From contig CAYUYM010000229.1 in NCBI GenBank assembly GCA_964449305.1, positions 1-5,052 on the forward strand: a stretch of DNA of 5,052 bases. Reading direction: 5' to 3'. The position numbers were made by a program, and so were the translations under genes. This DNA is from CAYUYM01 sp964449305 (GTDB taxonomy: Bacteria > Bacteroidota > Ignavibacteria > SZUA-365 > CAYQST01). Positions within the stretch are counted from its first letter, which is position 1. The number at the start of each line of letters is the position of its first letter. Positions 1 to 5,052 of the stretch are shown piece by piece. The notes beneath the pieces are model-generated. The model had not been told where the DNA came from, searched no databases, and was given only the letters and a program-made list of their open reading frames with translations.

Positions 1-2
1 GC

Positions 3-788
3 ATTCCAATGATCTACGCCGGGCAGGAGGTCGGCTGGAAGGGCCGCCGTGATCCCATCGACTTCAGCACACCGAACGCCGCCGTCCTGCGCCCCTACTA
101 CACGCGGCTCATCGACATCCGCCGCCGCTTTGCCGCGCTGCGCACGCCCAACCTCAGGCGCCTCGCATCGGGGACGTCCGCCACCTACACCTTCCTGCGC
201 CCGTACCGCGACCAGAACATCGTGGTGCTGATCAGCTTCAACTCCGCGGTGGGCAATGTGGATCTGCGGATGGACAAGGCGGAATTTGCGCTGTCCACAC
301 CGCTGACGCCGGGGGTGACCGTCTACCTCAACGACGTGCTGAACGACGTGGCCTTCCCTGTCGCCCTCGACGGTGGCACCGGGCGTGTGGATGTGAGCCT
401 TCAGCTCGCCCCCTTCCAATCCCGCGTGCTTGTTCTGGCTGACACGGCCATGTTCCCCGTTTCGGCCGTCGAGCTGCCTGCTGATATCCCTGGCTTCTCC
501 CTGTCGCCCAACCACCCGAATCCGGTGGGGGTGTCGGGAACACGCATCGACTACAGCATCCCCGGCGGCCCTGATGGTTGGCATGTGGAGCTTGCCGTCT
601 TCGACCAGCTCGGGCGTCGTGTGGCGATGCTCGTCGACGAGGCGCAGAGTCCGGGCGCGCATTCGGCATGGCTGTCGCCGGCCGCGGCTGCCGCCCTTTC
701 CCAGGGGATGTACCTGTATCGGTTGCGCATCATTGACAGGGCCGGAGTTGTCCGCACGTTGTCCGGCCGCACGCTCGTCCAGCGCTGA
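3..788 (+). CDS. Secreted alpha-amylase-family (GH13) glycosidase, C-terminal part, with T9SS-type sorting domain (5' end outside window)
   Basis: This is the 3' end of a gene whose frame is open at the left window edge; the Met at position 9 is internal. The first residues read IPMIYAGQEVGWKGRRDP. This matches the stretch after the last conserved catalytic region of GH13 enzymes (usual form G-[IV]-P-[LM]-I-Y-x-G-Q-E) and is followed by the usual helix YYTRLIDIRRRFAALR. Counting from the Met at 9, residues ~48-145 look like the beta-sandwich that follows the barrel, and ~146-160 form a linker. Residues ~161-259 resemble a T9SS/FlgD-like Ig sorting tail, with SPNHPNPV, VFDQLGRRVAMLVD, a PG-x-H turn, LSQGMYLYRL and a final RTLVQR. 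The family hydrolyses or rearranges alpha-glucans. The catalytic residues lie upstream, so activity and exact substrate cannot be judged. The tail implies export through the outer membrane or attachment to the cell surface. The family call is firm, the subfamily unknown. Confidence 0.87.
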   Translation: MPMIYAGQEVGWKGRRDPIDFSTPNAAVLRPYYTRLIDIRRRFAALRTPNLRRLASGTSATYTFLRPYRDQNIVVLISFNSAVGNVDLRMDKAEFALSTPLTPGVTVYLNDVLNDVAFPVALDGGTGRVDVSLQLAPFQSRVLVLADTAMFPVSAVELPADIPGFSLSPNHPNPVGVSGTRIDYSIPGGPDGWHVELAVFDQLGRRVAMLVDEAQSPGAHSAWLSPAAAAALSQGMYLYRLRIIDRAGVVRTLSGRTLVQR

Positions 789-798
789 TGCGGCGTCG

Positions 799-823
799 GC
801 CGACGTGTCTCCTGCATGTCGGC
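799..823 (+). terminator. GC-rich hairpin after the amylase gene, possible weak terminator
   Basis: GCCGACGTG (799-807) can pair with CATGTCGGC (815-823) in a 9-bp stem with one G-U pair and a 7-nt loop (TCTCCTG). It starts 10 nt after the amylase stop codon. A perfect 12-bp palindrome, CGTCGGCCGACG (794-805), overlaps its left arm. There is no T-run directly after the stem; the nearest is ATTTT at about 837-841. If this is a terminator it is not a textbook intrinsic one, and it may simply be a 3'-end stabilising structure. Confidence 0.3.
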
Positions 824-855
824 GGGCAGGTCACGGATTTTCCCTCCTGAGGCAC

Positions 856-884
856 GGAATTTCCTGACAGATTCGGACAATATT
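856..884 (+). promoter_or_regulatory. Candidate ECF-type promoter of the sigma operon (tentative)
   Basis: The 120-nt gap between the amylase and the sigma gene must hold the operon promoter if the operon is transcribed independently. GGAATTTCC (856-864) is a near-palindrome whose GGAA resembles the -35 core (GGAAC-like) used by many ECF sigma factors. About 19 nt further on there is an A/T-rich AATATT (879-884) that could serve as a -10. ECF factors often transcribe their own operon, which makes this arrangement attractive. The motif is short and the recognition helix of this sigma factor is not standard, so the call is speculative. Confidence 0.2.
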
Positions 885-911
885 TCCTCTGGTTGACACG
901 TTCTACCGGTG

Positions 912-1574
912 ATGACGAACCACCACGACATATCAGATCAGCAGCTCATCGCCATCCATCGCCGGGGCGAGCCTTGGGCGTTCCGTGAGCTCGTGCGTCG
1001 GCATCGGGCCGGAGTCCATGGATTCATCCGCTCGATGCTTGGGAGCGACGATGCTGCCGATGATGTGTTCCAGGAGGTGTTCATCAAGGTGTTCAACAGC
1101 CTTGACCGTTACGATGAACGAGGCGCCTTCTCGGCCTGGCTGTATGGAATCACCAACACCACGTGCATCGATCACATCCGCCGCAACCGGCGATGGTCGC
1201 AGACCTTCACCCGTTGGAGTGCGACCACACCGGGCAACGGGAACGGGTCCCACAGGGACGAGGACCATGGGGGAAGCCTGGACGACATCTCGAATCCGGA
1301 TCAGATGTTGCCAGACAAGCTCTTGGAAATAAAGGAGTTTCAGGGACTCGTCTCTCAGGCAGTCGACCGCCTGCCCGTGGTACAGCGTGAAGTGTTCCTC
1401 CTTCGGCATCATGCCGATCTGCCGTTTCATGAGATTGCATCCATCCTCGGCCGGCCCATCAACACCGTGCTGAGTCAGATGCGATCATCCCTTCTATCAC
1501 TTCGATCCGCCCTGCGTGAGCACTATGAATACGAGCCATACAATCGCCCGGCACGTTCCGCTTCTCTACGGTGA
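912..1574 (+). CDS. ECF-subfamily RNA polymerase sigma factor (sigma-70 family)
   Basis: A 220-residue sigma factor of the extracytoplasmic-function group, which redirects RNA polymerase to a dedicated regulon. Region 2 spans about residues 10-95. It contains DDAADDVFQEVFIKVF (47-61 core), the pattern that binds the core enzyme's clamp helices, and then FSAWLYGITNTTCIDHIRR (73-91), the -10 recognition and melting part. A polar Gly/Asn/His/Asp-rich linker runs from about 96 to 136. Region 4 follows at about 138-204: LPVVQREVFLLR, the helix-turn-helix FHEIASILGRPINTV, and the recognition helix. The usual V-K-S-R of that helix reads V-L-S-Q here (186-189). A GTG at 909 directly precedes the ATG at 912; both fit and no clear Shine-Dalgarno site chooses between them. 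The last 50 nt overlap the anti-sigma gene in another frame, so the two are co-transcribed and probably translationally coupled. Subgroup and target promoters are not recognisable by eye. Confidence 0.93.
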   Translation: MTNHHDISDQQLIAIHRRGEPWAFRELVRRHRAGVHGFIRSMLGSDDAADDVFQEVFIKVFNSLDRYDERGAFSAWLYGITNTTCIDHIRRNRRWSQTFTRWSATTPGNGNGSHRDEDHGGSLDDISNPDQMLPDKLLEIKEFQGLVSQAVDRLPVVQREVFLLRHHADLPFHEIASILGRPINTVLSQMRSSLLSLRSALREHYEYEPYNRPARSASLR

Positions 1575-2193
1575 GCTGAACGAGCAGGATGCGCGTGAGG
1601 TGCGTGATCACCTCGCGGAATGCGATGGATGCAGCCGTGATTTCGCGGCGCTGGCCATGGCACGGTCCGCCTACGACGCATCAACACCCTCCCCCGACCT
1701 CGAGCGGCAGACCTCCGAGCTGTTCGCCACGCTGACCGCACTGCAGGCGGCTCAGCAGGCGCCGACGCCGACCCGCCGCCCGTTCTTCCGACGCATGTGG
1801 CTGGCTCTTCCCATCGCGGCAGCGGCGGCCTGCATCGCCCTGGTCCTCCTCCTTTCCGGGGTGAAACAGACCGCCGTCCCGACGGGAACGCCGCCCGCCT
1901 CCGTTGCCGTCACCACGCCCCCCGCGACCGAGGCCCCGATTTCCATCGCCACGCCTGCAGGCACGGCGCGGCCGCTGCAGGCACGCGCCCGCTCCCGTGC
2001 GCGGAACGTGGAGACGCACCGGCCCGGCATGGCGGCGCAGGCCGGCGACGACGCCCGCGCCACCGAGACCGCCACATCCACGCCGGTGTCCCTGGAACCC
2101 CGCTTCTCCCAGTCGGTCCTCGATGCGGAGATCCACTCCATGCGCCGGCGCGTCAACTCCCTCGTCCGCTATGTCAACAACGACGAATTCTGA
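1525..2193 (+). CDS. Membrane-anchored anti-sigma factor with N-terminal zinc-finger (zf-HC2) domain
   Basis: A 222-residue protein with the layout of zinc-binding anti-sigma (ZAS) factors. Residues ~5-45 form the zf-HC2 head: YGELNEQDAREVRDHLAECDG holds the motif H-x3-C-x2-C (His29, Cys33, Cys36), which in this family packs against the cognate ECF sigma factor and keeps it inactive. Residues ~92-112 (from WLALPIAAAAACIALVLLL) form one membrane helix preceded by basic residues (RRPFFRR), so the head is cytoplasmic and the tail periplasmic. The tail (~113-190) is rich in Pro, Ala and Thr with Arg clusters, probably an unstructured stalk. It ends in a likely helix, VLDAEIHSMRRRVNSLVRYV. The ATG at 1525 is chosen over a GTG at 1516. 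Both lie inside the sigma gene with only a weak upstream GAG, which suggests coupling to sigma translation. The next Met comes after the zinc motif, so the start cannot be later. Release could be by proteolysis or conformational change; the sequence does not show which. Confidence 0.9.
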   Translation: MNTSHTIARHVPLLYGELNEQDAREVRDHLAECDGCSRDFAALAMARSAYDASTPSPDLERQTSELFATLTALQAAQQAPTPTRRPFFRRMWLALPIAAAAACIALVLLLSGVKQTAVPTGTPPASVAVTTPPATEAPISIATPAGTARPLQARARSRARNVETHRPGMAAQAGDDARATETATSTPVSLEPRFSQSVLDAEIHSMRRRVNSLVRYVNNDEF

Positions 2194-2201
2194 TACCAAC
2201 C

Positions 2202-2207
2202 AGGAGA
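2202..2207 (+). promoter_or_regulatory. Shine-Dalgarno site that fixes the start of the coiled-coil gene
   Basis: AGGAGA lies 6 nt upstream of the ATG at 2214, in the 20-nt gap after the anti-sigma stop codon. It decides the start. The same frame stays open far upstream (to about 1797) inside the anti-sigma gene, but that extension is arginine/proline-rich shadow sequence. The residues after 2214 form a proper signal peptide. Confidence 0.85.
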
Positions 2208-2213
2208 ATCCCC

Positions 2214-3002
2214 ATGAGAACACGAACATTCACCCTGCTGTTGCTGATCCTGGCCTTCCTATGGGCCGGGACAAGCTCCTCCACCGCGCAGAACACACCC
2301 ACGAAAAAGACCGCGAAAGTCAAGGTCACCACCACTGTCAAGGATGATGACAGCACCTCCACCGAAGCCAGGGAGGCGCGGAAGGTGAAGGTGGTCATCC
2401 GCAGGGATGCCCATGGCGGTGAGACCGTGAACGTGGAGGGAATCGATGAGGACGAGCTCGAGGACCTCAAAGGGCTTGACGATGTGGACGAGGAAGATGG
2501 CGAGACGCATGTCACCATCCGCAGGCTGGGCGTGCCCATCCCGCCGTCGTTCCCACCGGGCCGCCTGCTCGATCTGAAGGAGCTGGGGATCAGCCTGGAG
2601 AACGACAGCCCATATGTGCAGGTCTACCGTGATGTGTTCCGCAACTTCGATGAGCAGCGCAGCCTCCAGGAGGATCTGAACTTCTACCGCAACTTCGACA
2701 GCGAGGCCTACAAGCAGTTCAAGGAGATTTCCAAACTCGAGAAGAAGACCTTCGAGATCGCGCGTCAGTATCGCAAGACCACCGAGGCCGTGGAGAAGAA
2801 GAAGATCGAGGCTGAGCTCGAGACCACGCTTCAGCAACTGTTCGACCTTCGCGAGCAGCGCAAGGAGCTGGAGATCTCGCGCCTCGAGGCCGATCTCCAG
2901 CGGACGAAGGAGAAGTTCAACGAGCGCAAGGCGAACCGCGGCCCCATCATCAAGAAGCGCCTCGATCAGCTCCTGGAGAAATCCGACGGGCTCGAATGGT
3001 GA
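2214..3002 (+). CDS. Secreted coiled-coil protein of unknown family, third gene of the sigma/anti-sigma operon
   Basis: A 262-residue protein that I cannot assign to a named family. It begins with a signal peptide: basic MRTRT, the hydrophobic stretch FTLLLLILAFLWAG, and a likely cleavage site STA|QN after residue 25. No lipobox cysteine is present, and the protein contains no cysteine at all. Residues ~35-65 are Lys/Thr/Val-rich (AKVKVTTTVKDDD). Residues ~75-97 are very acidic (IDEDELEDLKGLDDVDEEDG), flanked by two similar basic beta-like segments (VKVVIRRD and THVTIRRLG). A Pro-rich turn (PIPPSFPPG) follows at 108-116. From about 165 to 255 it is strongly helical and charged with heptad-like leucines, a probable coiled coil ending in PIIKKRLDQLLEK. 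It lies 20 nt behind the anti-sigma gene, so it is almost certainly co-transcribed. A periplasmic role as sensor, modulator or output of the sigma system is inference from position. A Spy/CpxP-like chaperone was considered, but no LTxxQ motif is visible. Two TGA codons in tandem end the gene. Confidence 0.85.
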   Translation: MRTRTFTLLLLILAFLWAGTSSSTAQNTPTKKTAKVKVTTTVKDDDSTSTEAREARKVKVVIRRDAHGGETVNVEGIDEDELEDLKGLDDVDEEDGETHVTIRRLGVPIPPSFPPGRLLDLKELGISLENDSPYVQVYRDVFRNFDEQRSLQEDLNFYRNFDSEAYKQFKEISKLEKKTFEIARQYRKTTEAVEKKKIEAELETTLQQLFDLREQRKELEISRLEADLQRTKEKFNERKANRGPIIKKRLDQLLEKSDGLEW

Positions 3003-3080
3003 TGAGGCACGCTCCGGGCGGTGTCCCTGGCGGAGAGCCATTCCACCGAACGACGGGCACCTGAATCCAGGAACGTCTGC

Positions 3081-3120
3081 AACGAAAAAGGGCTGACCAT
3101 CGGGTCAGCCCTTTTTCGTT
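3081..3120. terminator. Bidirectional intrinsic terminator between convergent genes
   Basis: A perfect 18-bp inverted repeat: 3081-3098 and 3103-3120 are exact reverse complements around a 4-nt ATCG loop. The core GGGCTGACC/GGTCAGCCC gives a stable stem. The outer AACGAAAAA and TTTTTCGTT supply a T-run after the stem on either strand. It lies 78 nt after the coiled-coil gene (plus) and 16 nt after the stop of the propeller gene (minus), so it should end transcription from both sides. Confidence 0.93.
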
Positions 3121-3136
3121 CGTGCCTGATGCGCGT

Positions 3137-4987
3137 CTACCAGTCGCAGCGCAGGATGGTGCCGTTGACGCCGACCACCATCATGGTCTTCGCATCAAGG
3201 AACTGGATGGAGGTGAGGCTGGCGAGCGTGGGGCGTGGGACCTTGAGCCAGGTGCGCCCGCCGTTCTTGGTCGCGAGCACGGTGCCCTCGCCGCCGACGA
3301 TGACGCCATTGAGTTCATCGGCAAAGTCGAGCGATGCAAGCGGAAGAAAAGTTTCCGTGCGTGCCTGCTCCCAGGTGGTTCCGCCATCCTCCGTGTAGAG
3401 AAGGATGCCGTTCTGACCGCAGACCCAGCCCTTGGTGGCATTGATGAACCTGACGGCGAGGAGATCCTTGGTCACCGGCTGCTCGTCGGCCATGACGAGG
3501 TTGATCTTCGACCAGGTGGCGCCATCGTCGCAACTGCGATAGATGGAACCGCGGGATCCCACGGCGATCCAGCAGGAACCGCCGAGATGCGACACGTCGG
3601 AGAATTCGCCCGTCCCGACACGTTGTTCGGTCCATGCGGCCCCACCGTTGACGGTGCGGCAGATGGCTCCCTCGGTGCCCACGGCGATGCCGATGGTTGC
3701 ATTCTTGAATGCGATGCTGTTGAGGTTGTAGCCCTTGTCCTGCTGCTGCGGCTTCCATGTGGCGCCGCCATCATTCGTCATGCCGATGTAGCCGCGGAAG
3801 CCGACCACCCAGCCGGAGCGCAGATCGACGAAGTCGATGCCGGACATCTTGACAGACGGCCCGGCGATCTGCTTCTCCCATGTGGCGCCGCCGTCGGCAG
3901 TCTTGTACACGCCCTCGTCGAGCGAGAGCACCCAGCCGTGGTTTTCGTCCACGAAGTCCTGGGCGTAGAAGAAGGAGCGGGGGCCCTTGGACACGGATGT
4001 CCAGGTGTCGCCCCAGTCGGTGGAGCGCAGAAGAACGCCGTTGACGCCAAGTGCAACACCGGTGCCGGTGTTGCCCTCGTTGAAGCTGATGTCCATGAGG
4101 TCCTCATCTGTGCCGGATGTGCACTTGGTCCATGATTTGCCGCCGTCGACAGTCTTGATGATCACACCGCCCTTGCCGATGGCCCAGCCTTTGTTGTCGT
4201 CCACGAAGTACATGGAGATGAGCGTGACTCCGGTGTGCGTTTCGATGGTCTGCCAGGTCATCCCGCGATCCGTGGTCTTGAGCATGAGACCGTTGGCACC
4301 ACAGATGAGGCGGACCTGATTGTTCACGTAGTACACGTATTCGGGATTGCCGGGGACCTCGGTGAGTTTCTTGTTCCAAGTCTGGCCGCCATCATTGGTC
4401 TCGAGGATGGCGCCCTCCCAGCCGACGATCCAGCCGTGCTTCTCGAATCCCGGTTCCTCGTCGAAGTAGATGGACCGGAGGAAGATCGGTTCGGCATAGG
4501 ACTTGTCCATCCATGTTGCACCGCCGTTGGTGGTGTGAAGGATGAGACCGCCGGAACCGACAGCCCAGCCCACTTCGCGACCGAAGAAGTTGATGGCATA
4601 GACGCGCTTCGTTGTGCCGGTGTTCTGACGTGTCCAGTTCTGACCGCCATCGGTGGTCTTGGAAATGATGCCGTCCTCACCGCAGGCCCAGCCGTACTTG
4701 TCGTCGACAAAGCTCTGATCGTGGAAGGAGATGGTGGAATTGGAATTGGTCAGCTTCCAGGTGACACCGTCATCGACCGAGCGGATGATGCGTCCCTGGT
4801 TGCCGACGATGATGATCTCCCGGTCTTTCGGGCGTTGAATGGAGTTGTTCGTATTGCCATGCGGCGTCGGATTCTTCCAGGTCCAGCTTTGTGCGGAAAG
4901 AGGGGGTGAAGAAAGAAGGAACAGCGCCGTCACCAGTCCTACAACGCCGGCCATCTGCCTGAGGGTGGGTTCAATACCATTCTTCAT
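3137..4987 (-). CDS. Secreted YCF48-like/BNR-repeat beta-propeller protein, 14 repeats
   Basis: A 616-residue exported protein built almost entirely of one repeat. The signal peptide covers residues 1-32 (hydrophobic GVVGLVTALFLLSS, likely cleavage LSA|QS). Each repeat has the form W-x-V-G-x-x-G-x-[IL]-x-x-[ST]-x-D-G-G-x-T-W, as in YCF48-like photosystem II assembly-factor homologues and BNR/sortilin-type propellers. Thirteen GG-x-[TS/A/N]-W motifs place Trp at 77, 118, 159, 204, 245, 286, 329, 370, 411, 452, 492, 539 and 580. The VG-x-x-G half occurs 14 times, with a weak copy (WVLSLDEGVYKT) near 352-363. The protein ends at once after the last half-repeat, GTILRCDW, with no T9SS-type sorting tail. 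The start is backed by a Shine-Dalgarno site. It converges on the sigma operon and is unlikely to share its transcript. Most bacterial relatives have no known function; binding of proteins or polymers at the cell surface is a guess. A photosynthesis role is not implied: the name reflects the fold only. Confidence 0.9.
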   Translation of the reverse strand: MKNGIEPTLRQMAGVVGLVTALFLLSSPPLSAQSWTWKNPTPHGNTNNSIQRPKDREIIIVGNQGRIIRSVDDGVTWKLTNSNSTISFHDQSFVDDKYGWACGEDGIISKTTDGGQNWTRQNTGTTKRVYAINFFGREVGWAVGSGGLILHTTNGGATWMDKSYAEPIFLRSIYFDEEPGFEKHGWIVGWEGAILETNDGGQTWNKKLTEVPGNPEYVYYVNNQVRLICGANGLMLKTTDRGMTWQTIETHTGVTLISMYFVDDNKGWAIGKGGVIIKTVDGGKSWTKCTSGTDEDLMDISFNEGNTGTGVALGVNGVLLRSTDWGDTWTSVSKGPRSFFYAQDFVDENHGWVLSLDEGVYKTADGGATWEKQIAGPSVKMSGIDFVDLRSGWVVGFRGYIGMTNDGGATWKPQQQDKGYNLNSIAFKNATIGIAVGTEGAICRTVNGGAAWTEQRVGTGEFSDVSHLGGSCWIAVGSRGSIYRSCDDGATWSKINLVMADEQPVTKDLLAVRFINATKGWVCGQNGILLYTEDGGTTWEQARTETFLPLASLDFADELNGVIVGGEGTVLATKNGGRTWLKVPRPTLASLTSIQFLDAKTMMVVGVNGTILRCDW

Positions 4988-4994
4988 GCCTGTT

Positions 4995-4998
4995 TCCT
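4995..4998 (-). promoter_or_regulatory. Shine-Dalgarno site of the propeller gene
   Basis: On the minus strand TAAGGAAACAGGC precedes the ATG at 4987. The AGGA core lies 7 nt from the start codon, a normal distance. Together with the signal peptide that follows, this supports 4987 as the true start. Confidence 0.75.
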
Positions 4999-5021
4999 TA
5001 TATTGTGCTGTGATGAATCGG

Positions 5022-5051
5022 ATGATACGAAGCGTGAGAATTTACTTCCAA
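5022..5051 (-). promoter_or_regulatory. Candidate sigma-70-type promoter of the propeller gene
   Basis: Read on the minus strand, TTGGAA (5046-5051) and TATCAT (5022-5027) are separated by 18 nt. They match the -35 and -10 consensus hexamers at 4/6 and 5/6 positions. The -10 end lies 34 nt before the start codon, leaving room for the Shine-Dalgarno site. Bacteroidota housekeeping promoters often use a different motif (TTG and TAnnTTTG), which is not evident here, so the match may be coincidental. The region is cut off at the window edge. Confidence 0.35.
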
Positions 5052-5052
5052 T

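Noticed and set aside
893..898. A perfect -35 hexamer TTGACA just upstream of the sigma gene
   Set aside because: It lies only 13 nt before the ATG. The place where a -10 would fall (about 916-921, CGAACC) is inside the gene and does not resemble one. Probably chance.
1797..2213. Upstream extension of the coiled-coil gene's frame
   Set aside because: It overlaps the anti-sigma gene and encodes only Arg/Pro/Gly/His-rich shadow sequence. The signal peptide and AGGAGA site place the start at 2214.
2214..3002. Spy/CpxP-type periplasmic chaperone or CnrX-type metal sensor
   Set aside because: No LTxxQ motif is visible. There is no cysteine, and the two histidines are not in a metal-binding arrangement. 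Only the helical character and operon position agree.
2259..3041. A 260-codon open frame on the minus strand, antisense to the coiled-coil gene
   Set aside because: Its leucine-rich composition is the antisense reading of Glu and Lys codons (GAG/AAG to CTC/CTT). The forward frame has the Shine-Dalgarno site, signal peptide and operon position.
3122..4135. A 337-codon open frame on the plus strand, antisense to the propeller gene
   Set aside because: It is the mirror of a repetitive, G/C-biased coding sequence. Its product is a monotonous Gly/Ala/Asp/Val-rich string with no domain or signal peptide. It also starts at the terminator edge without a ribosome binding site.
4235..4909. A 224-codon open frame on the plus strand, antisense to the 5' part of the propeller gene
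   Set aside because: Same explanation: the repeated antisense reading of GGxTW codons gives a recurring low-complexity pattern, not an independent protein.
3137..4987. Photosystem II assembly role suggested by the YCF48-like repeats
   Set aside because: No photosynthesis gene is nearby, and such repeats are widespread in exported proteins of non-photosynthetic bacteria. Only the fold is supported.

Overview
The window looks like part of a GC-rich chromosome from the Bacteroidota/Chlorobiota (FCB) side of the bacterial tree. The Ignavibacteria/Kapabacteria-type lineages fit best, but this is inferred from gene style and not from a marker gene. The main clue is a C-terminal domain of the type IX secretion (T9SS)/FlgD-like Ig sorting-tail kind on the first gene. 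A long secreted YCF48/BNR-repeat protein adds weaker support. The coding frames show strong G/C bias at the third codon position, which also produces many long antisense shadow frames. There is no sign of phage, transposon, CRISPR array, tRNA or rRNA.

Layout. (1) Positions 3-788, plus strand: the 3' end of a secreted alpha-amylase-family (GH13) enzyme. It holds the end of the catalytic barrel, a beta-sandwich and a sorting domain. (2) Positions 789-908: a short intergenic region with a GC-rich hairpin and a possible ECF-type promoter. (3) Positions 912-3002, plus strand: a compact three-gene operon. It encodes an ECF-type sigma factor, a membrane anti-sigma factor with a zinc-finger (HxxxCxxC) head whose gene starts inside the sigma gene, and a secreted coiled-coil protein of unknown family behind a good Shine-Dalgarno site. 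(4) Positions 3003-3136: a convergent intergenic region containing a perfect 18-bp inverted repeat that should act as a bidirectional terminator. (5) Positions 3137-4987, minus strand: a secreted 616-residue protein made almost entirely of YCF48-like/BNR beta-propeller repeats. Its upstream region (4988-5052) carries a Shine-Dalgarno site and a plausible promoter.

How the parts fit. The sigma/anti-sigma pair is a classic one-membrane-crossing signalling unit. The anti-sigma zinc head should hold the sigma factor in the cytoplasm, and its single membrane helix and Pro/Ala/Thr-rich tail reach the periplasm. The third gene encodes an exported coiled-coil protein that would share that compartment, so it is a natural candidate for a sensor, a modulator or a main output of the system. 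That role is inference from gene order. The amylase and the propeller protein are exported proteins on either side and show no direct link to the operon. The most distinctive structural observation is the propeller protein: its repeat tryptophans recur about every 41 residues, giving 14 blades, with the last blade apparently completed by the mature N-terminus.
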